From assembly GCA_004380135.1 (NCBI GenBank), contig QXCR01000045.1, positions 124,001 through 188,000 of the forward strand: 64,000 nt of DNA, in the 5' to 3' direction. The number at the start of each line of letters is the position of its first letter. Position 1 is the first letter of the stretch. Below, piece by piece: positions 33,935 through 45,388 of this stretch. The position numbers were made by a program, and so were the translations under genes. The notes under the pieces are model-generated. The model made no database searches. It was not told where the DNA came from and worked only from the letters and a program-made list of their open reading frames with translations. Source of the DNA: Stemphylium vesicarium. Its lineage: Eukaryota; Ascomycota; Dothideomycetes; Pleosporales; Pleosporaceae.

Positions 33935-34821
33935 GCGACATATACCCTTGTTCACGAAGTCAACACTGAAACATCACGCGCATGGGGATGAACGATTCGG
34001 AGACGAAAGCACACTTTTTCTTTTTTCCCTTTTCAGCGAACATCAGCAGGAACCTGTATAATTTGCGGGCCGGAAGATGAGGAGTTCTTTTTCTATGGGT
34101 TCTGGTTATTGGATGGTTGAGCGAACGAACGCCTTTACGCCGATTTTGTGTGTAAACGACGATAAAAACCTTTAGATTCCAATCGAATGAGTATTTGATC
34201 AAATTCTGCGTCTTCGTCTTCGTTCTGACTGACTTTCGACCACTTTCTTAAAATTGACAAGCGCGATGGCGTCTGTCTGAAACAACAGTCGCCGCATTCA
34301 TGCCATAAAGCTATTCGGTCCGAAAAAGTGACAGTGCCGCTTTCCGCGCGTGAACTCCAGGCGGGATGGCCAAGTCTCAGCAAAGTCTCAGCAACGTCTT
34401 ACCCATGGCTTGGCGGAGGAAGCACATCCAGGGACCAGCGCGGAGTGTGAAACACCGGGGGATGTGCTGCCGAGGGTCTGTGCGCTACATACGGGGAATG
34501 CGCGGTTTTACGCATGATCGGAAAGATGGATGAGCAGGTAGAGCAAGTTCATGTAAAAAATTCGGCTTGCGTGTCTGGATGGGATGGAGACTTGGGATCG
34601 TGGTCACAAGAGATTGTGCATGAGAGGAGAGAGCCTTTTCCCCTTTGCTTGGCCGCCCGAACTGCAGGAAGTGTGGAAAGTCAATAGAAACTTTTATTGA
34701 ATTCATTACCCATTATGTAGATTTTTGGTGAGCAAATAACATGCAAGGTTGCATGTTCTTGGGTGAATTTACCGCTATAGCATCAAATTCCCAAGACGCA
34801 TCAAAGGTAGAGGCATCTCCC
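33935..34821. other. Intergenic, no supported gene
   Basis: 887 bp between two convergently oriented genes, so mainly 3' flanks. ORFs are short and featureless. Confidence 0.5.
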
Positions 34822-36718
34822 TCATGATCGACGCTGCCAGAACTTCCAAGTCTTTACCTTCTCTCGCTGTTCCGCACTTCCAATGACATTACCAACGACC
34901 TTTTGGTCCATCTCATCGAGCTTGTAGTTCTTGAGGAAGAAGGTCAGTGGCAGTATCGGCGCGGCGCAGCAGAGAGCGCCGATAAGGAGGTATCGCATCG
35001 TTTCCTGGTACGCCTGATTGATGGCAATGCGTGCGGGTGAGCCGATTGGGTACGTGGTATAGTTCGCAGATACAGTGAGATCACCGTAGATGAGTGACCA
35101 GTCTGCAGCATTGGCTTCTGGGAGGTACTGTTGAAGCTTCGCAGGGATGTAGGTCGACCATATAGCACCGGAGATTGCCGATCCAACTGCGCCACCGACC
35201 TCCAGGAGTGTGAGCCAGACGGTCGTAGCTGCTGCAACCTGTTGATGCGAAGCCGATGCTTGGACACCGAGCTGCACTGGCACGTTGAGTAGTCCGCCGC
35301 CGATACCGATGACGATCTGGGTTCCAACGAGCGAGCCCACAGACGCGTCTTGCGTGCGGTAGGCTAGCATGAGGCCCATGCCCAAGAGGTAGATGGCCGA
35401 TCCACAGGTTACGTAGTACTTGTAGTGCGCGGTATATTTGATGATAAGCGAAACCGCGACAGACGCAATGGTCGAACTGAAAGTGAAGACCCGTGTGATA
35501 TAACCGGCGGTGGTGATCGACTGGCCTTGAACGATCTGCAGGTACGAGTTGAAGTACGGAAAGACCGACATGTAGAATGCCACTACAAAAAGATTAGTAA
35601 ATGAAGAAAGCCGAAGATCAATACACCTTACTGAAGTAGAAAAAGGCAATCAGCACGCCCGCAATGATGGTACGCTCCTTGAATAGTTCAGGTGGAAAGA
35701 AAGCCATCGGGGCTAGTTTCTTACTAGTCTCCCACAATGGGAAAAGAAGGAGAAGGACACCTCCGATGACGAGCATGGCAATCATACTGGCGTTAGTCCA
35801 TTGGCCGGCCGCGCTAGGAGCCAGGGTGAGCGGTAGCAGGATGAGTGAGATGGCAGCTGCGAAAAGCAGCAACCCACCGACATCCAGATCGAAGCAAATG
35901 TTTTTGACAACTTGAAAGGTGCTGTTACCCCTAAAGGGACTTGGAACGTCAAAGCCCAACTTCTTCGCCCGGCGTTGGTTCATGAACAGACTGGCTGCCA
36001 AGGGAATGAAGCAGATTGGTAGGATGATAGCCCAGATGCCATATCCCCATCGCCAGATGGTGTTCTTAAGGATCGACGCTCCAACCTCTGGCCCAGCCCA
36101 AGTGGTCCAAAGGAAGGGTAGGTCGAACAAGGTCGAGAACAATGCGCGGTTCAGTAAGTCGGTGGTGTCGGCTACGAAAATTTGTTGCAAGACTAGTAGT
36201 CCGTTATAGCCGGTTGACCAGAAAATCTGGGCGCCGGCAAATGTTTGGACACTGTTAGAGCCAGCCTGCATGATGTAGCCGATGGTGTAAAGGAAGATGA
36301 TGATCGAGAAAGACTCGAGACGACCAAAGACGTCGGCAATTTTGCCTGCGGGAGGCTTAATGACTGCGGCGACGACGCCCTGCACGACCGAAATCGTGGA
36401 GACCAGCGAATGCGAAGCAAAGGCACTTGTTGCGTACGGTAACAAGGCACCTGTAGTTTGTATCTCGAGGGAAGTGACATTGGCGATCAAGAGGAGGGAC
36501 GCGTAGGCGATGATCAGCGAAGTCTCTGTCCAGGCTTTGCTAACGGCCTCGATACGCTTTACACCAGCCTGCGCGTAAAGATCGCTAGAGTTGTCGTCGC
36601 TCGAGGAGCCTTCGTGGTTGTAGTCGACATCCTTGCCAAACTCGGGGCGATCGGTCTCGTTGTGGAGAACCCCGGTATGCTGGGGGAGACCCTCATCGGA
36701 TCGCATCAACTCCCTCAT
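34822..36718 (-). CDS. MFS siderophore-iron transporter (ARN/Sit/Mir type)
   Basis: Exons 35632-36718 and 34822-35582 (49-nt intron with a ctaat branch site) give 615 residues, the size of 14-helix DHA3-type siderophore permeases rather than 12-helix sugar carriers. After a ~70-residue acidic cytosolic N-terminus come TSLEIQTTGALLPYATSAF (helix 1-2), KPPAGKIADVFGR (motif A), GYNGLLVLQQIFVADTT, and late GIGGGLLNVPVQLGVQASA and LEVGGAVGSAISGAIW. Such proteins take up ferric siderophores at the plasma membrane or endosomes. Family assignment rests on length and these motifs; a toxin-efflux (TRI12-like) role is the main alternative. The ATG at 36718 was chosen because the open frame upstream has only TTG. 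A G13 tract lies about 90 bp upstream. Confidence 0.85.
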
Positions 36719-36804
36719 TATGGCATCCAACAACGAAAATCGGGCTCACGGTTGGAGATTGAGGCCGCAGTCTTGGTGGAGAGTAGTGAGATAAAGGTAT
36801 GGTC

Positions 36805-36817
36805 GGGGGGGGGGGGG
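36805..36817. repeat. Poly-G tract of 13 upstream of the siderophore transporter
   Basis: Thirteen consecutive G on the plus strand, about 90 bp before the start codon of the leftward transporter, so on its coding strand it is poly-C in the likely 5' UTR or core promoter. Length may vary between isolates. Confidence 0.85.
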
Positions 36818-36818
36818 C

Positions 36819-37908
36819 GCTATTTTATCTGGTTGACCCTGCGTCGCGACCTCACTGATTCACGCAAACGGGCTGAGAGGCAGCGGCGTGCCATTGGCAG
36901 TGAAATTTGACGCCAAGGGTAGCGGTGGCATGGCGAAGGACCATTTCACCACGCGACAACGGCCCACATAAGCCCGCAAGTCTGTGCGATGACACCATGG
37001 CGTTCCCACGTACAGCATACTGGGATCGTGTAGTTCGGCGGCTAGTGATAAGGCGCATCTAATCTGATCTTTGTGGTGCGTGGAATGAGCCTTGGCGTGG
37101 ATTGGTGGTGTCTTGGATCTCCGGGGTTACGTCAGGGCTGTCCTAGACCACTTTTACTCCCGGGCGGCCTGAATCAAGCAGATTGTCGGCCATCCCGAAT
37201 TCATCCCACGCTCTTTTGATACTCTCACGACATATATACTACGGCTGTCAGCGCCGAACGGGGTCATGCCGTGTCGTGTGTCGACATGTGCCGTGTGAGG
37301 GAGCACAAGGCTGCCTGACTGACCTCCGGATTGTCTTACTATCCGATACCACCTTCCAGGCTCAGGTCCCATGACATAACGGCGTCGAGCCCCGCCCTCG
37401 CGACTCAACCCTCAACCATACGTCTTTTCCGCTTGCGATATCGCGACCGAGCGATTGAGCGTTAGCTGATCTATCGGGCCAAATCATTCGGGGGCGGGGA
37501 TTTTTGCCGCGGCCCTGGCGCGTCGACTCTCGAGGAAATGCGCTTAAACGCGTCGCTCAAACGCGTAACCACGTTGAACAGACTGGATTTTTGACCGTAT
37601 CAACAGACTCCAGCAGAGATACCCAGTTCCCCGTGAAAGACGCTGCTGCAGTAGCGCAATACGAACATGTTGGTGACGAAGTCATTATATAGGCGCATGC
37701 CCAATCTCGAATCAAAGAGCTCTTGGATTTCGAGCCCAGAAGGCATCATGCGGCATACTAGCAGATGCAACACTCATTTGCAACAGTGAGACGAGTACAA
37801 CGGCGCAAGTATTAGCATTGGAGTATTAATACGAGTGACAAACAACATGGGATTGCTCTACCTCACCGCAGGGCAATCCCAACCAGCAATCGGGCCAACG
37901 ACGTCCAA
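36819..37908. other. Intergenic, promoter side of the siderophore transporter
   Basis: About 1.1 kb. I looked for GATA-type iron-regulator sites and saw only scattered TGATC/TGATCT, not a clear pair. No gene supported. Confidence 0.4.
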
Positions 37909-39997
37909 TCACGGCTCAATCTCCTTATGCTGCCTCAAACCCTCCTCACTATCCCCTCCCATCGCCTCACTTCTTCGTACTTCCTCGTCTTCTTTCTCTT
38001 CTGCCCTGGCACCGCCCAAAACCCCGCTCTCACCACCTTCGGTCTCTCTCTTGATCGCCAACTCCGGGTTCATTGCCTCGAGTTGCTCCCTCATCTTGCC
38101 ACTCATCTCGTCCAGGCTGGGTACCACCCATTTGGCACTTTCCCATGGCTTTACTCCCATGAGGTACATCGTATCGATCTCTTCTAGGGTGCGCCCTTGG
38201 CCTTCAATAACAAAGAAGTAGACGAGCAAGCCGCCGAGTACGTTTGTACCAGCAAAAACGTAGCCGTAGCGAAAGTCAATCGCGCCAGTAATGAACGGCG
38301 TGAAGAAGGCCAAAAGGAAGTTCCAAAGCCAATTCGATGCTGTGGACAGAGCCATGGCTTTTGCTCGGTACCGACTGGGGTATAGCTCCCCGCAAATCGC
38401 CCAGCTAATAACGCGTCAGTCAGAGATAGAGTGGAGAAGAGGAGGTACTCACATCATTGGACCCCAAGTGGTCGCAAATCCGAAGATAAAGAAACACGCG
38501 AAGCATATCATTGCCGTCGACGCGCTCTCGGTATTCTCGGGATCGTCGCGGTCGAGTGCGAAGTGGCCGACAGAGGCGAAAATCAAGAAGCAAATGAACA
38601 TCCAGCACGAGCCAGCGATGAGCGACTTGCGGCGGCCGTAGTGTTCGACGATATACAGGCCATAGAAGGTGACGCCGAAGTTAATGCCGTTCTGCGAGTT
38701 GTCAGTTCAAGTTCCAAGCAAGAATGCAGAGCGAGGGACGTACTAAGATCATCTGCGTTACAAACGAGTTCTTGATGCCGGTACCAGCGAACACAACAGT
38801 GCCGTAATAGAAGCTTCGCAGGGTCAATTTCAGCTCCTCGAGAGGGTTCGCTTACTCACAAGTAATTTGCGCCAGTCAGTTGCTGGAACATCTGCAGCCC
38901 CATGCCAATAGCGAGCCTGTAGGCCATCTTCGGGGCCATCCACATTCCAAGCCACTCTTGAATAGGTCCATTGGTGACTTTGCTTTCCGCTTCCAACTTG
39001 ACTTTCATCTCCTCCAGTTCAGTTTGAATGCTGTAATGGTTCTCTGGCACGCCGTAGACTTTTGACATGGTCGCGGTAGCTTCGTCAATCTTTCCCATGC
39101 GGTAGTTGAAGCGTGGGGTTTCGGAGAAGGCTAGAATGCCTACTGAAAGAATGATAGCGGGTACGAAAGAAAGGCCCAGGGTGATTTGCCAGGAAGCAGC
39201 TTTCCCGGATTGGTGACGTTCGGCTGCGTAGTTGAAGACGGCAGCGAGGAAGATACCGAAGGTAATCATGAGCTGGTAAGTCGAGATGAGGGCGCCGCGA
39301 ATGTGGCGTGGAGCCGTTTCTGCCTGCGCTTTGTTAGACTCTACTTCGTTTACCATCTTCCGCGGGGAATGCATACCTGGTACATCGGAACAAGCAAACT
39401 CAGCGCGCCAACTCCAAAACCAGCGACAAAACGGCCCATCATAACTTGGTACCATTTGTCTGTCGCTGCAATCTGAACAACGATGCCCACTGAGAAGATG
39501 CCACACCAGACGATGATGCTTTTCTTCCTGCCAATCTTGTCCGCAATTGGCGCAGCGATCAGCGCACCGAACAGTGTACCAATCGATAGCAAACCGACAA
39601 TCAGACCAGACCGTACATTGGAGAAGTAAAAGGTACCGTCGGAACGCCGTTGACCGAATCGACGTAAGAAGTCGACCATGCCCAAGAATCCACTGATCTG
39701 ACCCGTGTCATATCTGTGGGGCGAAGATTGTCAGTTTCGTGAGACGTAATGATGAAAGATTGGGGGCGAGGGCGCAAAGCACGCTCCAGGAGCAAAGAAA
39801 GAGAAATGTTCATACCCAAAGACAAACCCTCCCATGGATACCAAGATCCCCATCCAAAACCCCTTCCTCGTCAAGCGAGGCAGTGGCCTACTGTCGTACC
39901 CATCATGTTCGCCCACCCAACCCGACGTATCCACGACCGAACTTCTACGTCTCCAATCCTTGATCGGATTAGAAAGCTTCTCCTTGATCTTATCCAT
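37909..39997 (-). CDS. MFS monosaccharide (hexose) transporter
   Basis: Six exons (39816-39997, 39377-39713, 38860-39323, 38744-38813, 38453-38691, 37909-38404; introns 102, 53, 46, 52 and 48 nt) give about 595 residues. Marks in order: GGFVFGYDTGQISGF created by the first splice, GRKKSIIVWCG (motif A), GRFVAGFGVGALS, PMYQAETAPRHIRG across a splice, SETPRF after helix 6, QQLTGANYFFYYG (helix 7, sugar-site QQxxGxNxxxYY), the short exon VVFAGTGIKN, ELYPSRYRAK, and EGQGRTLEEIDTMY. This is the HXT/high-affinity glucose transporter type. A long acidic C-terminal tail (~90 residues) is probably cytosolic. All splice phases fit. It is not closely related to the carrier at 3821. Confidence 0.92.
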
Positions 39998-41761
39998 CTC
40001 TCTTCTTCACATATACCGTGTGTATCAGTAATCAAGCAAAGGGACAAGCGTAAACTCTAAAAAAGATAAGATGAGAGTGAACAAGCATCATGAGGCTCTT
40101 CACGCATGAACCACCCTTTTATACACAGCAAGGCAACAAAACCTGGGGGCACACGCGCTCGGCGCCCGGGATCTCGGTCGTTCCTTTCCTTACTTTAGTG
40201 ACTGCATCCCGTCTTTTAGTCTCGTTCTTCTTTTTCCCCATCTGCCTCGCCGCCCCCGTGGGCACGAGGTCAGACTGAAGGCGGGATGGAGCATGGCGAC
40301 ATGTGTGGGGCGGATAGGCGCGGATGGAGAGTAATCGATCTGATTCGAGCTTGTCACGCGCACGTAAGAAGGGTCTCTTGATTGTTATTGGGTTGGTTGG
40401 GTGGTTCGTTCCGGGATGGGGCGGAGTAAGAGAAAGTCAATTGACGAGAGGGTTGCATGATGTGAATAGTTTTCTGCGGGAATACGCTTGGCCTTTTGTT
40501 CATGCGATGGTGCGGTTCGTGTATCGCGTTCTTACTCTGATTCGAATATGCGAATAGCCCAGTATCTGGTTGTTCGCATAAAGCGCCAATAAGCGGATGT
40601 TACATCCCAATCCACCACCACGAGCACCATCCCATCCATCAAACCAAAACACCTCCGCATCGTAAACCAGCACAACGTCATACCAGAGCTGACGCGCGAG
40701 CACGGGAAGCCTTACCAAGCTTATTTCCAGAACAACAGCAACCGCTTCCAGAAAAGCTTAGCCGCAGAAAGCATCCTGGGCATCCGCGCTCTTCCGGTCC
40801 GGAGACACAAGCATCGCCCAGCCTGTTCATTGCGACATTACAACGTCGCATGTCTCGTGGTTTCTTCGGTAGATTGGTGAGTGGTGCGTTCATGGGTGAT
40901 GGGGGAACGTTGCGTCAGGGATGCTGGTGGCGAGCGGTGTGGTGAGATTTTGGGGTTTCGGATGGGAGGCTCTTTTTGGGGTGAGATGGCGGAGTCGGGA
41001 GCCCGGTGCTTGGGTTAGAGTGGCATGGGGATCTCGGGGATAGAAGAGAGAGGTGTTTCGATTGCACGGAGAGATTCGTGGGAGGAATATTACGTTGGTG
41101 AGGTTGTGGGGATGGGTACTCTGCGCTGAGACATCCGAGGATTACTAGTGACGTGCAAATCTGGTCTTGAGTAATGTGCTTTCACACTACTTTTCGTGCC
41201 CGATTCTAGATCTTTCCATCGTTACTCGCGTCGTCACGCCTGTTGAGGATGTCTTTGATAAGGCATCAAACTCCTAAGAGTGTCATATTCATCCACCAAT
41301 TCTCCATACAATGCGAGAACACCATGGAGTCTCCACTAGAACACGGAGATTGTCACCCAGGGCCATCTCCTTATCCGCGGAAGGAATAGAACCAGTATCA
41401 TGGCTCTTTTAAGCAAACCAACGTTTCTGCGCGTGTGCAATTCGTTTGTCGTCTTAGACATGCTTGAGCTAGCTTGGTCGCCAACCTTCACCATGGCGCT
41501 GTGAATGTGGCAAAGCACTGAGATGCAAGTTGTTGCTACCGTATCGGATATGCGTATGCGTCCAAGAAAAACATGCAGAATGCCGACGCGACTGCTTCTA
41601 CAGCAAACAATGCATCTCCACCAAGCGTATTTGCTTGTCAAACCGCTCTTGGGCGCAAAACTGCTCCTCCCTACTTCTCCGCTCGCTCGGGATTTTCTTC
41701 TGCCTCCCATTGTCGTCCCGTTATCAGTCCAGAACATCGATTCATCGCAACAAAAACCATC
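39998..41761. other. Intergenic, no supported gene
   Basis: About 1.8 kb between divergent genes. The frame of the four-domain relic extends in frame back to an ATG at 41573 without domain content, so the true 5' end may lie further left. No repeats seen. Confidence 0.4.
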
Positions 41762-44700
41762 ATGGCCACGCTCAGATCCCTAAAGGAAGCACTTTTGAGG
41801 GTAGCCAACATCACAAGATCGGCACGTTCTTCCAGGCACCCCTTGTCCGACAAGCAGTACAAAGCTGGCTTCGATAATTTCTTACGACAACCCGCGTGGG
41901 CGACGTCCAGAGACTTCATCATCCCCGAACTATCCTACCTATTCGCTCCTCTCCACAACTCAGAATCATGCATCTCAGTGTTAGAGATCGGACCTGGACC
42001 CAAGAGTATCCTGGGTCATCTCCCTGTGACCCTGAGGGAAAAGATCAAGACTTACACTGCTTTAGAGCCAAATACTTTGTTCGCCGATCAGCTGGGGAAA
42101 TCATTCAAGGATACTGGAGAGATAGCATCGCAGCACCCGTTTCCCAGTCTGGAGAGCGATGCCGTCGTTCATCATGCTCCGTTCAGCCTTAATGACAACG
42201 GCGGCGGCAATGCCGCGAATATCATCGGTGATAGGAAATATGACCTCGTCCTATTCTGTCACAGTATGTCTGGCATGAAACGTCGCGACAAGTTCATAAG
42301 AAAGGCACTGGATATGATCGTCGAAGGCGGTATCGTTGCAGTACTTCATCACGATGGCGCGCTTCACATTGACGGACTGGTATGCCACCATACAGCTTCC
42401 TTCCCAACCGGGGTGATTGCAGTAGAAGACAAAGATGAAGCGTTGGACGATTTCGCAGCCTTTCTAGCAGGGTTCAGCCTGCAAAACCTGGGGGCCAATG
42501 ACACAACCAGATCGGGTTGGCGAAACACGTGTCGTGAAATGGGTTTTCGGGAGGATGTCTCTTCGAACCGTCTTATGTTCAGCGCACCTGAGGCCATGAC
42601 GGTGTTCAATCGGCATGCGACTACAGCGCCAGAACTCATGGCGCTTGTACCTTGCGACAAAGGCGAAATGGAAGTGAAGAACAGAGAGGCCCGCTTACAT
42701 CGCTCTACCACTGTTGTGCGACCGGAAAACATTAAGCAAATTCAACACTGCGTTAAATGGGCTTTGGAACATGGCGTAGGTTTGACTGTCGTAGGAGGCA
42801 GTCACAGCAATCACTGTCTTCAGCCAAATGTCGTAGCGGTCGGCATGAGCAAGTTTCAAGATGTCGAAGTCCTAAAATATGGAGTTGAGACAGACAACGG
42901 CTCATTTCCATTGTTCGTCGTTGGGACTGGCTGCAAAACAAACGATATCATCGGCGCAACCATAGCTGAGGGTCTGGCGGTGCCTCTAGGATCACGTCCG
43001 AGTGTTGGCGCGGGGCTCTGGCTATTAGGAGGTATTGGTCATCTCACCAGACAACATGGGTTGACTTGCGACTCTATCATTGGTGCTGTCTTGGTATGCG
43101 TCAACACTGGAGAGGTAGTTTACGTCGGATATGTACCAGAGCAGCATCGGCCCGCGGACGCCTCCCTTCCCAAGAATGAAGTTGATATTTTGTGGGCGAT
43201 CAAGGGGGCCGGAACCAATTTCGGCATTGTAGTCAGTGTGACATTGAAAGCCTATCCAGTTCAACGTATGAAGTGCGGAATTGGGTCGTTCCCCTGGCCG
43301 ATGAAATTGACGCAAAGTGTAAGCTGGCGGAATTCGACGATCTTATCGCCAGCAAGTTCGAGCGCAACAATTCGGCTGACGTGTATCTGTACCATGAGGC
43401 TGGTCGATTGAATCTTGGCATAACTACATTCGCCTGGGCGGAAAGTTTGAACACTTCTGCGGCGACCATTAATGAAAGTCTGAGCGACATCTGGGGACCC
43501 AAGCAAGATGCGAAAACGGTAAACGCGAAGGAGGTTTTCGACGCCGAAATGTACATGTCTGAAATGCATGGCGGACATGGAGGCGCAAAGACATCGTCCT
43601 TCAAGCGCTGTGTATTCGTCAAGGACATCGGAGGGGTGAAGCTCGCCAGTCGGTTAGTGACAGCTCTTCAATCCCGCCCATCACAATTCTGCTATCTCCA
43701 TCTCTTGCATGGAGGCGAGGCGGTTGGCGATACTGCAGCCGAAGCCACCGCCTTTGGTTGTCGAAACTGGGATTTTGCTTGCGTCGTCACGGGAGTTTGG
43801 CCACGCGACGGAGATGGTCATCTTACTGCGGTCTCTTGCGTGCAGTGGGTGTACGACGTCGTGAATGATTTGCTTCCCCTTAGCGAGGGAGTGTACGGTG
43901 CAGATCTCGTGCCAGACCCCCGAGACGCCGTACTCGCGGCAAAAGCTTTCGGATCAAACTCGACACGCCTGGGTCGTCTCAAGCGTGATATGGATCCAGC
44001 GAAGGTATTGGCGTATGCCTGTCCGCTACCGAAGGCACCGCCCCCACAGCTTATCATTCTTGTGACCGGTGAGAGCTGCGCTGGCAAAGACCACTGCGCC
44101 GAGGCATGGGTATCTGTATTTGACTGCTACAAACAGCCGAACAACAGCTCTGGATGCTTACTGCGATCGCATGCCGCGAGTATCAGCGACACCACCAAGC
44201 GCGAATATGCAGAGCATTTTGGCATGGATTTGACCCGTCTACTGGAAGACCGCGCCTACAAAGAAGAACATCGCTCAGCATTGACGGTATTCTTCAATGA
44301 TCAGGTCCAGCAACGCCCTCGGCTTCCAGAAGAACATTTTGGGCAGGTCCAGCAACGCTGCAGCAAGGTATGTCGACGTCCTCTTCGTCACGGGAATGAG
44401 AGACGAGGCTCCCGTCGCGACTTTCTCTCATATTTTCCCAGAGAGCAAGTTGATCGAGGTTCGTATTGAAGCTGACGAGCTCCAGCGGAAGGCTCGTGGA
44501 GCAGGAGATGGGCCGGCCGTGACCGCCTCAGGCTACCGCCCATCTCTCGTCTTCAACAACAGTGAGACTGGGGACGAGGCTGTGAAGAAATTCGCTAGAG
44601 TCCGCCTCCTTCCAATGGTCCATGGGGATTTGCAGCGTCTGGCAGATATGGCGCGGCTGGTGCCCAATTTCCCACGAGCAGGGGTCAACTTCCGCCACGT

Positions 44701-45176
44701 ACTCGGCATAGCCCAAGAACCCGGTGGAATGAAATTGTGCACATCGCTGCTACGAAGACAATTTGCTGGAAAATGGGCCGACGTCGATGCGATAGTGAGC
44801 TGCGCTTGCGTCTCACGTCAAGATTCCCCTTGTGCCCATCCGAGAGGCCGGTAAACTTCCGCCTCCCACAATCTCAGTAGAAAAGGCCGCGTCCTATATC
44901 TCCTCCTTAGAGGCTGACAATGCCGGCCTAAAGAAGTGCATCGAGATAGAACACGGTGCAGTCACCAATGGCATGTCTGTCGTGGTAGCGGATGACGTGC
45001 TGTCTACAGGGGAGACGCTTTGCGCAATGCTTCAGCTCTTGCGAGAGGCTGGTGGGGAACACATCGGAGTTTTGGTCGTCGCAGAGTTTCCACTTAATCG
45101 TGGTCGCGCATTGTTGCGCCAGCGCGGCTTTGGTATGGTCAATATCCAGAGCTTGCTCGTATTTGGCGGTGTTTAG
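41762..45176 (+). pseudogene. Four-domain relic: SAM methyltransferase - FAD oxidase - P-loop kinase - adenine-PRTase-like
   Basis: Consecutive frames give one continuous architecture. (1) Methyltransferase-like: VLEIGPGPKSIL (motif I, about 41980), YDLVLFCHSM, GGIVAVLHHDG. (2) BBE-type FAD oxidase: VRPENIKQIQ, VVGGSHSNHC, SRPSVGAGLWLLGGIGHLTR, GLTCDSIIGA, with the BBE tail RLGRLKRDMDPAKV at about 43975. (3) P-loop kinase resembling animal-type phosphomevalonate kinase: VTGESCAGKDHCAE (about 44060), SISDTTKREYAEHFG, RAYKEEHRSAL, VTGMRDEAPVA. (4) Adenine phosphoribosyltransferase-like: PRAGVNFRHVL, IREAGKLPPPTIS, and the PRPP loop VVVADDVLSTGET (about 44985). Lesions: a 1-bp shift near 43265, one near 44370, and a deletion near 44805 removing the EAGGF-type segment expected after DAIVSC. 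No introns explain them. It converges with the esterase. Confidence 0.8.
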
Positions 45177-45388
45177 ACTGAAGGAAGTTGTTGGTGGTGT
45201 CCACGGGTAGATGATTGCGCTTGCCTGATGAGCTAGTATGGGTTACTCTGACGTCACCATGAATTGCATTCATTTGGAAATAGCGTCTCATTCATCGTAG
45301 TCTCAGCATTATATCGTAAAAAAAAAATAGACAAAGACCGCTTTTTACGCCGCAACACCACCTGGATATTCCGTAACACAAAAGCCCC

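Noticed and set aside
33437..33955. 172-codon ORF antisense to the secreted protein
   Set aside because: Leu/Gly/Val-rich shadow of the Glu/Ala-rich low-complexity region on the plus strand.
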